From Deltaproteobacteria bacterium ADurb.Bin151 (GTDB taxonomy: Bacteria; Desulfobacterota; Syntrophia; Syntrophales; Smithellaceae): 34,477 nucleotides of DNA. The stretch's first letter is position 1; each line of letters starts with the position of its first letter. Shown here piece after piece: positions 7,380 to 15,338 of the stretch. The position numbers and the translations under genes are program-made. The stretch is from positions 1-34,477 of the forward strand of contig MWDG01000027.1 in assembly GCA_002070455.1 (NCBI GenBank), in the 5' to 3' direction. The notes under the pieces were generated by a model. It was not told the DNA's origin and did not search any database. It saw only the letters and a program-made list of their open reading frames with translations.

Positions 7380-8554
7380 TGACCGTCCCTTTCTCCTATA
7401 GTTTTCGTAATCTGTGGAAACGCCGGTTGACGACTATCCTCACCGTGTCGGGCATGGCGCTGGTGGTCTTTGTTTTTGCCGCGGTGTTGATGATGGCCGC
7501 CGGATTGCAGAAAACACTGGTTGAAACCGGTTCGCCAGACAACGTGGTGGTTGTCCGCAAGGCGTCGTCGTCTGAAGTGATGAGCTCGATGGAACGAAAA
7601 TCCGCTGCCATCGTAGAAATGCTGCCGCAGGTTGCCATGGGCCAGGACGGACAGCCCCTGATGGCCAAAGAGTGCGTTGTGCTGATTGCCCTGAGGAAAA
7701 AGGGGGAGGAACAGGCTTCCAGCCATTCCAATGTTGTCGTGCGGGGGATACAAACCCAGTCCCTGCCGCTTCGACCGCAGGTAAAACTGACAGCAGGCCG
7801 GATGCTACGGATGGGCTCATCGGAAGTTGTTGTCGGCAACAGCATTGCCAAAGGATTTCAGGGGGTGGGGCTGCAGCAGACGTTGACATGGGGCATGCGC
7901 ACCTGGACGGTTGTCGGCATCTTCGACGCGGGCAATACGGGGTTTGCCTCGGAAATCTGGGGTGACGTCGATCAGGTGATGCAGGCGTTCCGACGGCCCG
8001 TTTATTCCTCGCTCATTTTCAAATTGAATCATCCGGACGCTTTTGAGGCGGCGAAGACGGCCATCGAAACGGATCCGCGGTTCACACTGGAGGCGAGACG
8101 CGAAACAAAGTATTATCGTGACCAATCGGAAATGATGGCCAAGTTTTTGCGGATCCTGGGTTTGTCCCTGACCATTATTTTTTCCATTGGAGCGATCATC
8201 GGCGCGATGATCACCATGTATTCCGCTGTTTCCAACCGCACGGCGGAAATCGGGACGCTGCGTGCCCTGGGGTTCCGCCGCCGCAATATCCTGCTGGCTT
8301 TCCTGACAGAATCGCTGCTGCTGGGCTTTATTGGTGGATTTCTGGGGTTGTTTTTTGCTTCGTTCATGCAGTTTATGACGATCTCCACGGTGAATTTTCA
8401 GACGTTTTCTGAATTGGCATTTAAATTTACACTGACGCCGGGAATTATTTTAGAGTCGATGTTTTTTGCACTGGCGATGGGATTGATCGGCGGCGTGCTT
8501 CCGGCTCTGCGCGCCTCGCGGATGAAAATTGTCGATGCTCTCCGGGCTTCCTGA
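7379..8554 (+). CDS. FtsX/MacB-fold ABC permease, second of two
   Basis: The 391-aa protein has the same layout as its neighbour: an N-terminal helix (LTTILTVSGMALVVFVFAAV), a periplasmic domain, then three helices beginning near LRILGLSLTIIFSIGAIIGAM and the conserved NRTAEIGTLRALGFRRRNI loop. The ATG at 7379 shares one base with the preceding stop; a TTG one codon earlier is possible but less likely. Two different permease genes with one ATPase gene and one adaptor suggest a heterodimeric exporter. This is the last gene of the operon; a small hairpin follows. Confidence 0.9.
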   Translation: MTVPFSYSFRNLWKRRLTTILTVSGMALVVFVFAAVLMMAAGLQKTLVETGSPDNVVVVRKASSSEVMSSMERKSAAIVEMLPQVAMGQDGQPLMAKECVVLIALRKKGEEQASSHSNVVVRGIQTQSLPLRPQVKLTAGRMLRMGSSEVVVGNSIAKGFQGVGLQQTLTWGMRTWTVVGIFDAGNTGFASEIWGDVDQVMQAFRRPVYSSLIFKLNHPDAFEAAKTAIETDPRFTLEARRETKYYRDQSEMMAKFLRILGLSLTIIFSIGAIIGAMITMYSAVSNRTAEIGTLRALGFRRRNILLAFLTESLLLGFIGGFLGLFFASFMQFMTISTVNFQTFSELAFKFTLTPGIILESMFFALAMGLIGGVLPALRASRMKIVDALRAS

Positions 8555-8591
8555 AAACAGGAAAAGTTCATGATGCACCGTGGGGGAAAAT

Positions 8592-8611
8592 CCTCAATGC
8601 CTTGATTGAGG
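8592..8611. other. Small perfect hairpin after the ABC export operon
   Basis: CCTCAAT-GCCTTG-ATTGAGG forms a 7-bp stem with a 6-base loop between the second permease and the next gene. There is no T-tract, so it is at best a weak or Rho-dependent stop, or an mRNA-end stabiliser. Confidence 0.4.
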
Positions 8612-8636
8612 TCATCTGAAATGATATGTCTTGGTC

Positions 8637-9467
8637 ATGAAAAAAACCATCATACAGATTTACGAGGTTCAGAAACCAAAGGAAGCTCAAGCCCTGGTTG
8701 ATTTGGGCGTGAATCACATTGGAAGCGTTTTGGTTGATCAGGCCGCATGGAAGAAGCCGGCTATCCGAAAAACGGTTCAGGTGATACAGCAGTCGGGTGC
8801 CAGAAGCGGACTGATTCCGCTGTTTCAGGATCCGTTTACTATTTTTCAGGCAGTCGATTATTATCAGCCGGATATTGTTCATTTTTGTGAAGTGCTTTCT
8901 CCTTTTGCGGGGGAGTATGCCACGATGGTCCGCGAATATGACTCGATGCTTTCGCTGCAACTGGATGTGAAAGACCGGTTTCCCGGGGTGGATATTATGC
9001 GTTCAATTTCTGTTCCCCGGCCCGGTTTGCCGCAGACTGACGAAATTCAGAAGAACATCCTCAGTTTTGCTGAACACTTCGCTCCGTTTTCGGATTATTT
9101 TCTCATTGATACCCTGATCTGGAATCCCGGAGCGGAATCCCGGCAGCCGGTTCCGGGTTATGTTGGAATCACGGGAGCCGTCTGCGACTGGAACATGGCC
9201 CGGGCGGTTATCGAAGCCAGCCCGATACCGGTGATCCTTGCCGGCGGTCTTTCGGGAGAAAATGTCTTTGAGGCGATCGTCCGTCTGAAACCGGCGGGTG
9301 TGGACAGCTGTACAAAGACCAATGCTCTGGATCGAAACGGCCGCCCTGTCCGTTTTAAAAAAGATATGAAAAAAGTCCGTCGGTTTGTGGAAGAGATCCA
9401 CAGGGCCAACCGGTTTGTTCAAGGAGAAAGTTTTGCCGAAAAATTCGTCGATGCAAAGAGAATATGA
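8637..9467 (+). CDS. TrpF-like (phosphoribosylanthranilate isomerase-like) TIM-barrel protein
   Basis: The protein is 276 aa from the ATG at 8637 (a TTG two codons earlier is also open). The overall pattern resembles phosphoribosylanthranilate isomerase: an N-terminal strand (TIIQIYEV), QPDIVHFCE, a FLIDT strand carrying the acid position, and the C-terminal phosphate-binding strand VILAGGLSGENVFEAI followed by GVDSCTKTNA. The usual N-terminal KICG motif, whose Cys is the general base, is replaced by IQIYE, and the protein is longer than a typical TrpF (about 200-220 aa). There are no other trp genes nearby. A related isomerase, aldolase or binding function is more likely than tryptophan synthesis. 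Its end overlaps the next gene, marking an operon with the YgbA-like and FAD-reductase genes. Confidence 0.7.
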   Translation: MKKTIIQIYEVQKPKEAQALVDLGVNHIGSVLVDQAAWKKPAIRKTVQVIQQSGARSGLIPLFQDPFTIFQAVDYYQPDIVHFCEVLSPFAGEYATMVREYDSMLSLQLDVKDRFPGVDIMRSISVPRPGLPQTDEIQKNILSFAEHFAPFSDYFLIDTLIWNPGAESRQPVPGYVGITGAVCDWNMARAVIEASPIPVILAGGLSGENVFEAIVRLKPAGVDSCTKTNALDRNGRPVRFKKDMKKVRRFVEEIHRANRFVQGESFAEKFVDAKRI

Positions 9468-9759
9468 AACCCTCAAGACGATGATCCATTTATACTGCCG
9501 TGAGGTTCATCAAAATAATGAATCCGGGTTGTGCTTGTCATGCAAGGAACTGCTGGCCTATGCAAATTCGCGATTGGAAAAATGCCCTTATTCAGAAGAC
9601 AAGCCCACGTGTGATCAATGTCCTGTTCATTGCTATAAGCCCGCCCGGCGCAAGCAGATTCAGGAAGTGATGCGCTATGCCGGACCGCGAATGATCCGTT
9701 CCCATCCGGTGATGGCTGTCCGTCATCTGATGAAAAAATTGAAAAAGCCGAAGGTCTGA
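9433..9759 (+). CDS. YgbA-like protein (nitrous oxide-stimulated promoter family, NOSP)
   Basis: A small, basic, cysteine-rich protein of about 108 aa. The pattern YCREVH, LCLSC, LLAYANSRLEKCP and TCDQCPVHCYKP followed by MRYAGPRMI matches the NOSP/YgbA family. Seven cysteines could bind a metal or an iron-sulfur cluster. In E. coli the family is linked to nitrosative stress; the molecular role is not settled. I favour a TTG start at 9433, six bases after AAGGAG; the first in-frame ATG (9451, MQREYETLK) has no well-placed ribosome site. Either start lies inside the end of the TrpF-like gene, and the FAD reductase starts four bases after its stop, so the three are coupled. Confidence 0.75.
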   Translation: MPKNSSMQREYETLKTMIHLYCREVHQNNESGLCLSCKELLAYANSRLEKCPYSEDKPTCDQCPVHCYKPARRKQIQEVMRYAGPRMIRSHPVMAVRHLMKKLKKPKV

Positions 9760-9763
9760 AAAC

Positions 9764-10879
9764 ATGAAAGCAGCCATTATCGGGACCGGGCCGGGTGGTC
9801 TTTACGCGGCGTTGGCGGCGTCAAAACACAACATTCAGATCGACCTTTTTGAAAAGAGAAGTGTCGGAGAGGGCATTGTCTGCGGCGAGTGCATTTTTGA
9901 TTCTTTGAACATTATGAAGAAGCCGGGAAGGGGATTGATGCATCCCGTTGACGAAATTGTCCTTCAGGGTCGTGGCTGCTACACTTTTCCATTGGGCCGG
10001 CATCGAAAATTATGGATGCTGGACAGACGAACTTGGCAGCAGGATCTGGCCGCTTGTGCCGTTAACCGTGGCGTCAATCTCCATGAGCATACAAAGATAA
10101 CCCCTGCACATTTACAGCAGATGACAAAAGAGTATGACTGGATTATTGATGCGAGCGGTGCTCCATCGATAACCTCACGTTTAAAAGGCTTTTCAAACGA
10201 TTATTTTAAAAATTACCTTCTTGCGTACCAGGTGGTACTTGCCGGTGATTTCCGTGCAGTGTGGCCACACATCAAAATTATTTTCCTGCAGGATATTCCT
10301 GCTGATTGTCAGCCGGCCTACGCCTGGATTTTTCCCAAAGATGCAAATCTGGCCAATGTGGGTGTGGTCTGCTCGGTGCAGGGAACCATGAAGAAAGACA
10401 AACTGGACTTGAAAAAAGTGCTGGCCCGGATGATCCGTACAGAGGGTCTGAACCATGCACAGGAGCTGGAAAGGGGAAGCGGTATGGCTGTGGCGGGAAT
10501 GCTGTCCCGGCTTGTTTATGGTAATATCCTTTTGGCAGGGGATGCCGCGGGCCTGACATCACCCTTGCACGGAGGTGGAATTGATATGGCCTGCTTAAGC
10601 GGAGTCCTGGCAGCCGACGCGGTTGTCAACGGTGTTAGCGGAGTGGCTGAATATCATGAAAAACTGAGACGCTACACGAAGGAAAAACTTGCACTGGAGA
10701 AGGTCACCGTCCAGAAAATGAAAACCCTGAACTTTGATGAGTTTGATAAGCTGCTGGGTGGGATAACCTCCAGGCGCTGGTATGTCCGCGGCAGAACCGC
10801 TCTTCAGCATCTGGATATGTTTTATACCACCCTGAAATGGTTTGGCACAAGGAAACACAGACCGGACTGGCCGGTTTGA
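9764..10879 (+). CDS. FAD-dependent oxidoreductase, geranylgeranyl reductase-like
   Basis: The protein is 371 aa. The N-terminal Rossmann motif is GTGPGG (7-12) with an acidic residue after the second strand (DLFEKR). A C-G-E-C motif (about 40-43) follows, and the second FAD-binding motif GNILLAGDAAGLTSPLHGGGIDMA lies near residue 250. This is the p-hydroxybenzoate hydroxylase / geranylgeranyl reductase fold: it may reduce or hydroxylate an isoprenoid or aromatic substrate, which the sequence does not reveal. It is the third gene of the operon with the TrpF-like and YgbA-like genes. The gap after it holds two short inverted repeats (ACTGCCG...CGGCAGT and ATCCG...CGGAT) without T-tracts. Confidence 0.8.
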   Translation: MKAAIIGTGPGGLYAALAASKHNIQIDLFEKRSVGEGIVCGECIFDSLNIMKKPGRGLMHPVDEIVLQGRGCYTFPLGRHRKLWMLDRRTWQQDLAACAVNRGVNLHEHTKITPAHLQQMTKEYDWIIDASGAPSITSRLKGFSNDYFKNYLLAYQVVLAGDFRAVWPHIKIIFLQDIPADCQPAYAWIFPKDANLANVGVVCSVQGTMKKDKLDLKKVLARMIRTEGLNHAQELERGSGMAVAGMLSRLVYGNILLAGDAAGLTSPLHGGGIDMACLSGVLAADAVVNGVSGVAEYHEKLRRYTKEKLALEKVTVQKMKTLNFDEFDKLLGGITSRRWYVRGRTALQHLDMFYTTLKWFGTRKHRPDWPV

Positions 10880-11058
10880 TATGGTTGGTATGGCAGACTG
10901 CCGATAAAATCCGGCAGTGATCCGAATTTTCCGGATGAGACACCGGTGAGCACTTGCCGATCGGATGCCTGATGTGCTATGAAACATGATGGCCGCTCAA
11001 AGGGATATCGTTTGGGCAACAGACCGATAAGAGAATCATCACTTGGGGAGGATACAAA

Positions 11059-11352
11059 ATGATTACAGTCGTGGCGAAGATTCCGGTTAAAGAAGGAAAA
11101 ATGGGGGAGGCCCTGGCGGCTTTCGGGGAATTAATGGACAAGGTGGCTTCAGAAGAGGGCACGGTGATGTATTCACTCAACAAAGACAACGCAAATCCCA
11201 ATGTCCTGGTTGTTGTTGAACAATATAAAGACAAGGCCGCGCTGGATGCTCATTCCAGCTCTGTGCACTTCAAGACATTTTTTGCCGCTGCCGCCGCTTT
11301 TATTGGCGGAAAACCGGAAATGACGTTCATGGAGCAAATCAGGAGCATCTGA
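11059..11352 (+). CDS. Antibiotic biosynthesis monooxygenase (ABM) domain protein, YgiN-like
   Basis: This compact 97-aa protein is a single ABM ferredoxin-like domain: MITVVAKIPVKEGK at the start, a central EEGTVMYSLNKDN strand, VVVEQYKDKAALDAH and HFKTFF. Members such as YgiN act as dimers, often on quinols, and need no bound cofactor. The exact substrate cannot be inferred. A strong ribosome site (GGGGAGGA) precedes the ATG. It stands alone 179 bases after the FAD reductase and may be part of the same redox region; a convergent cupin gene follows. Confidence 0.85.
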   Translation: MITVVAKIPVKEGKMGEALAAFGELMDKVASEEGTVMYSLNKDNANPNVLVVVEQYKDKAALDAHSSSVHFKTFFAAAAAFIGGKPEMTFMEQIRSI

Positions 11353-11392
11353 TTCACAGCCGTCTTTTTTCAGCCGCAAGGGAAATCATTTT

Positions 11393-11869
11393 TCAGGTGA
11401 TTTTGTCACCTATACGAACGGCGAGGAGCTTTTCCTGAAAAACTTTGACCTGTCTTGAGCCTTCTTCGGGTGACCAGGGCGCAAAAACAAGAGAGCTTGA
11501 TGGGTCGTATGGTCCTTGCTTGACTTCGAAAAAAACGGAGGCTTCCGCCATCGGAAGCCAAGTATGGCATTGATCGGCCGGAATTTCCAGACCGACGATG
11601 CCGGTGTCCGGTCCAATGGAAACCCTTTCCGTTACCGTACCTTCGTCATCAAAAAGAATAACATCGAAAAGACCGCGGATTACGAGGGCAAATTCGCTTT
11701 TCCCAAGGTGCCGGTGCGGCCGAAAATAAGAAGAGAGGCCGGCCGCGATAAATAAACGCTGAACGGGATCAGATAAAGATTCATGAATATTATAATTAGT
11801 TCTGAACCGCGGTGATTCACCGGCTTTGACGATCATCTCATCTATCATTCGGGAAGTTACAAGTTTCAT
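11393..11869 (-). CDS. WbuC-family cupin-fold metalloprotein
   Basis: The protein is 158 aa from the ATG at 11869, which has AGGA six bases upstream; an in-frame ATG at 11884 would add five residues. The cupin core is visible: RPHRHLGKSEFALVIRGLFDVILFDDEG, then GLEIPADQCHTWLPM, with histidines and a glutamate placed to bind a metal. The N-terminus (MIDEMIVKAGESPRFRTNYNIHESLSDPVQRLFIA) is characteristic of WbuC proteins, often found near O-antigen genes but of unknown reaction. No surface-sugar genes are near here. Confidence 0.85.
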   Translation of the reverse strand: MKLVTSRMIDEMIVKAGESPRFRTNYNIHESLSDPVQRLFIAAGLSSYFRPHRHLGKSEFALVIRGLFDVILFDDEGTVTERVSIGPDTGIVGLEIPADQCHTWLPMAEASVFFEVKQGPYDPSSSLVFAPWSPEEGSRQVKVFQEKLLAVRIGDKIT

Positions 11870-12096
11870 GATTTCCTGCTCCATACAATCTGACTGTAAA
11901 TCAACATGATTGTTTTTCTATCAGAAAAAAAATCAATGTCAAAGGCCGTATTTTCCATAGGGCGAATTGATTGGGAAAGAACGATTTTGTGCTCATTGGA
12001 TTATTTTGATTGCTTGCAAAAGGTCAAAAATTCTGTTAATTTAAAGGTATATTATGCAAACCAGATGAAAGCTAACCAGAATAAAGGGAGGGACTT

Positions 12097-13338
12097 ATGA
12101 GAAAACGTAACAGTTTCATCTTTATTACAGCAATGATTTTAGCAATAACATGGACGACAATTGCCGGGGCGTCAGAAATTGTGATCGGATTTACCGGTCC
12201 ATTGAGCGGTCCCGCCGCTGAATATGGCCAGGATTGCGTGACCGGCGTTGATCTGGCCATTCGGGATATCAATGGATCGGGTGGTATCACGGTAGGGGGC
12301 AAAAATTATACTTTCCGACTGGAAAAAATGGATGATCGTGTCGATCCAACGTTGGCAACCAACAATGCCCGCAAGCTGCGCAATGAACTGAAAGCGATAG
12401 CTATATTTAACCCAAATGCCCAAACCATGACGAAACTGATGGCTATCAACTGGGAAAAGGGGAATGAATATATTATCATGGGATTTACCAGCATTCCGCA
12501 GCTGGCCCAGTTGGGCAACAATTATCTGATCACCATGGCCGCTCCCTTTACCATGTATGCAAAAGTGTACGCTGATATCGCCTGGCAAAATCGCTGGAAA
12601 AAGGCGGCCATGCTCGTGACCGCTAACATCTACGGTGACACATGGCGCAAGTCTTTCGAAAATGAGTGGCTCAAAAAGGGCGGAGTTATTACCTATAGCG
12701 CAGGGACGGATTATTACAAAAGGACGGATTTTGCAGGTCCCCTGGCCAAGGCCCTGGCAACCAATCCCGATTGCATGCTGATCGGTGGTCCCACCGCCAC
12801 CACGACGCTGATTATTGAGCAGGCGCGTGCTCAGGGTTACGAAGGCGGCTTCATCCTGATCGACCAGGCCAAACTCGATGCCATTCATCCGGCGATGCGT
12901 AAACCTCTTTTACTGGAAGGTTCAATCGGTCTGGCATTCATTAAGGATGTCAACTATCCCGCGAAATCGGCGTTTACCGAGAATTACAAGGCAACCTTTA
13001 AAAGGCCCGTTTCATGGGAGAGCATTGCTCATTACGCGAGCATGCATGCCCTGGCCAGGGCGATAGCTGCCTCCGGAACACCGGACAATGCCAAGGCGAT
13101 TCGCGCCGCTTTCCCCGCCGCGTTTCCAATGCTGGGAGATAAATATCCCATGGAACTGTTCGGCATTCAGGCCAATGGCACATTGCTTTATCCTGTTCTT
13201 ACCCAGAGCATGAAATACGGCAAAATTACGCCGCCAAAAGTGTATATCTGGTGGGCCAAGACGCAACAGGAGTACGATGCACTCATGAAAATCACAAAAG
13301 CCAGCTTCCCTCAGCTCTGGCTGCCGATGGGGAACTAA
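12097..13338 (+). CDS. Branched-chain amino-acid-type ABC substrate-binding protein (Peripla_BP_6)
   Basis: The protein is 413 aa. A signal peptide (basic MRKR start, hydrophobic stretch to about residue 25) precedes EIVIGFTGPLSGPAAEYGQDCVTGVDLAIRDIN, the standard opening of LivJ/Peripla_BP_6 receptors, followed by two lobes. It should act in the periplasm and capture amino acids, amides or aromatic acids. There are no permease or ATPase genes beside it, so it is an orphan receptor that would have to share a transporter or serve as a sensor. The ribosome site AAGGGAGG is strong. A clear terminator follows 20 bases after the stop, so it is monocistronic. Confidence 0.88.
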   Translation: MRKRNSFIFITAMILAITWTTIAGASEIVIGFTGPLSGPAAEYGQDCVTGVDLAIRDINGSGGITVGGKNYTFRLEKMDDRVDPTLATNNARKLRNELKAIAIFNPNAQTMTKLMAINWEKGNEYIIMGFTSIPQLAQLGNNYLITMAAPFTMYAKVYADIAWQNRWKKAAMLVTANIYGDTWRKSFENEWLKKGGVITYSAGTDYYKRTDFAGPLAKALATNPDCMLIGGPTATTTLIIEQARAQGYEGGFILIDQAKLDAIHPAMRKPLLLEGSIGLAFIKDVNYPAKSAFTENYKATFKRPVSWESIAHYASMHALARAIAASGTPDNAKAIRAAFPAAFPMLGDKYPMELFGIQANGTLLYPVLTQSMKYGKITPPKVYIWWAKTQQEYDALMKITKASFPQLWLPMGN

Positions 13339-13357
13339 ACAAAGTAGAGAGCTTATG

Positions 13358-13396
13358 AAAAACCCGCATGTCTTTGAATGACATGCGGGTTTTTTT
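13358..13396 (+). terminator. Rho-independent terminator of the Peripla_BP_6 gene
   Basis: AACCCGCATGTC and GACATGCGGGTT form a perfect stem around a 7-base loop (13373-13379), followed by a run of T. The A-run before the stem makes it potentially active in both directions. Confidence 0.93.
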
Positions 13397-13536
13397 GTCT
13401 TCTTAACATTGTCATGGATTGCCTATGGAAAGGATTGATTTGGAAAGGGGAATCAAGACGCATTGCATGCACGGGATCGTCGTGTAATTCCCGAATTTTG
13501 AAGCAGGTAAACGCACCTGGCGTATCTATAAATGGT

Positions 13537-13565
13537 TTGACATCCAGTGTCTCATCTTCTACACT
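13537..13565 (+). promoter_or_regulatory. Predicted sigma70 promoter of the nitronate monooxygenase operon
   Basis: A perfect -35 TTGACA (13537-13542), a 17-base spacer and TACACT (13560-13565) lie 59 bases before the ATG at 13624. It comes after the upstream terminator, so it should drive the 13624-16589 genes. Confidence 0.65.
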
Positions 13566-13623
13566 TTTAAAATAAAATTAGAATTATGCCAAAAGAAACC
13601 ACAAAGGCAATGAGGACAGCATT

Positions 13624-14673
13624 ATGTTCAAGACAAGAATGACAAAAATGTTTGGCATTGAGCATCCCATCATGCTTGCGGGAATGAACTGGATTACGGA
13701 ACCTGGGCTGGTTTCAGCCGTCTGCAATGCAGGAGGCCTCGGCATTCTTGCCATCGCGCGCTGTAATCCGCAAGAAACCCGTGAAAACATCCGGCAGATT
13801 CGTAAAATGACGGACAGGCCGTTTGGTGTCAATCAGATTCTTGTGGGACCGGGTGCCAGAGAAAATATCGCGGTTGCCATTGAAGAAAAAGTTCCCATCA
13901 TCAATTATTCCCTGGGTAAACCCTGGTTTGTCGACGATGTTCATGCCTACGGTGGCAAGGTTGTGGGCACAATCGCGATTGCAAGGCACGCAGCTAAAGC
14001 GGTGCAGCTGGGCTGCGATGCACTGGTGATCACCGGGCATGAAGCGGCGGCTCACGGTGCGGCGGCGACATCCATGGTGCTGATTCCCATCGTCGCCTCG
14101 ATGGTGGAAGTGCCTTTGATTGCCGCGGGCGGCTTTTACGATGGCCGGGGGCTTGCCGCAGCGCTTGCTCTGGGCGCGGACGGCATTTCCATGGGCAGCC
14201 GTTTCATGGTCGTGAAGGAAAGCATTGTACATGACAACTTTAAAAAATTATGCATGGAAGCGACGGAACAGGACACGCTTTACGACAATGTATTTGACGG
14301 TATGGACGGCCGCGTACTGAAAACGAAGGAAGCCGAAGCCATGATGAAAAGGGGCTTCCCGCTGGTGGAGTCCATAAAGGGCGCGCTTTTGGTCAAACGC
14401 CTGATGAATTTGTCCTTTGCCAGATTTTTGGGAGTCAGCCTGGAAATGCTCAGAGCCGAAGAAGGCCATCCTCTCATGGTGCTTGCCCGTCAGGCGGTGG
14501 GCAACATGAAACATCTCAAGGCACTCAACGAGGGTGACGTGGAAGGCGGCATTCTTTTTGCCGGCCAATGCTGTGGAGGCATACAGGACAACCCGACGAC
14601 CAAAGAGCTGATCGATCGTGTTATTGGCGAAGCAGAAGCGGCTGTGGCGAGATTGGACAGTTACCGGGTATAA
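13624..14673 (+). CDS. Nitronate monooxygenase / 2-nitropropane dioxygenase-family FMN enzyme
   Basis: The 349-aa protein is a TIM-barrel flavoprotein: HPIMLAGMNWITEPGLVSAVCNAGGLGIL at the start, FGVNQILVG, then ITGHEAAAHGA (region of the catalytic histidine) and the FMN phosphate-binding AAGGFYDGRGLAAALALGADGISMGSRF. Nitronate monooxygenases oxidise alkyl nitronates such as propionate 3-nitronate. The same family contains FabK enoyl-ACP reductases and other alkene reductases, so the substrate is open; no fatty-acid genes are nearby. The ribosome site GAGGAC and a promoter lie upstream. The phosphatase gene follows after 38 bases. Confidence 0.82.
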   Translation: MFKTRMTKMFGIEHPIMLAGMNWITEPGLVSAVCNAGGLGILAIARCNPQETRENIRQIRKMTDRPFGVNQILVGPGARENIAVAIEEKVPIINYSLGKPWFVDDVHAYGGKVVGTIAIARHAAKAVQLGCDALVITGHEAAAHGAAATSMVLIPIVASMVEVPLIAAGGFYDGRGLAAALALGADGISMGSRFMVVKESIVHDNFKKLCMEATEQDTLYDNVFDGMDGRVLKTKEAEAMMKRGFPLVESIKGALLVKRLMNLSFARFLGVSLEMLRAEEGHPLMVLARQAVGNMKHLKALNEGDVEGGILFAGQCCGGIQDNPTTKELIDRVIGEAEAAVARLDSYRV

Positions 14674-14711
14674 GCAAAGATCGACCGGACGTTAACGCTG
14701 GAGTAAAAGAA

Positions 14712-15320
14712 ATGCAGTTAATTCTTGTTCGTCATGGTGAAACGCCCTGGAATAAGGAAGGACGAATTCAGGGAACCAGTGACATTGAGCTTTCAGATAC
14801 GGGCATTGAGCAGGCCAGAAAACTGGCCTTGTCCCTGAAAGACTCAAAAATTGAAGCCATTCACGCCAGCCCCCTGAAACGGGCATACCGGACTGCAGAA
14901 ATCATCAACAGTTTCCATGGCAGAAATATAGAAGTTCACCCTGAGTTAATGGAGATGGATCAGGGAGACTTTGAAGGGTTGTCCTTTCAGGAATTGTTGG
15001 CGTGCGAAAAAGAATTCATTCACCGGTGGATTGCCGATCCGGCCTCTGTAAAAATGCCGCGTGGGGAATCGCTTGCCGAATTGCAGGATCGCGTCTGGCC
15101 GACGGTGGAAAAAATCATCGCCGGGGAGCGTAATGCACTGGTCGTTGCGCATAATTTTATCATTGCCGCGATTCTGTGCCGGATCAGGGACATCAGCCTG
15201 TCTGAATTCCGTAGCACCTGTGTGGATACCGCGTCCAGAACAGTGATTCGGTTCCGGGACGGCCGGGCAAACATTGAAGTCATGAATGACCGCAGTCATT
15301 TGACCGTACCCGGTCTTTAA
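14712..15320 (+). CDS. Histidine phosphatase (phosphoglycerate mutase-like)
   Basis: The 202-aa protein starts MQLILVRHGETPWN with the catalytic RHGE motif, followed by GTSDIELSDTGIEQA, ASPLKRAYRTAEI, the acid-base region MEMDQGDFEGLSF and the second histidine in VVAHNFIIAAI. This is the two-histidine phosphatase fold with a phospho-histidine intermediate. Homologues include CobC (alpha-ribazole phosphatase), phosphoglycerate mutases and broad phosphatases; no cobalamin genes are near, so the substrate is undecided. The open frame extends upstream, but that part is a shadow of the preceding gene. The RelA-TPR gene starts 18 bases after its stop. Confidence 0.87.
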   Translation: MQLILVRHGETPWNKEGRIQGTSDIELSDTGIEQARKLALSLKDSKIEAIHASPLKRAYRTAEIINSFHGRNIEVHPELMEMDQGDFEGLSFQELLACEKEFIHRWIADPASVKMPRGESLAELQDRVWPTVEKIIAGERNALVVAHNFIIAAILCRIRDISLSEFRSTCVDTASRTVIRFRDGRANIEVMNDRSHLTVPGL

Positions 15321-15338
15321 ATCCATGAGAGATGCTTT

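Noticed and set aside
11906..12100. 64-codon plus-strand open frame before the Peripla_BP_6 gene
   Set aside because: AT-rich, no family resemblance; it covers the receptor's leader and overlaps its ribosome site and start.
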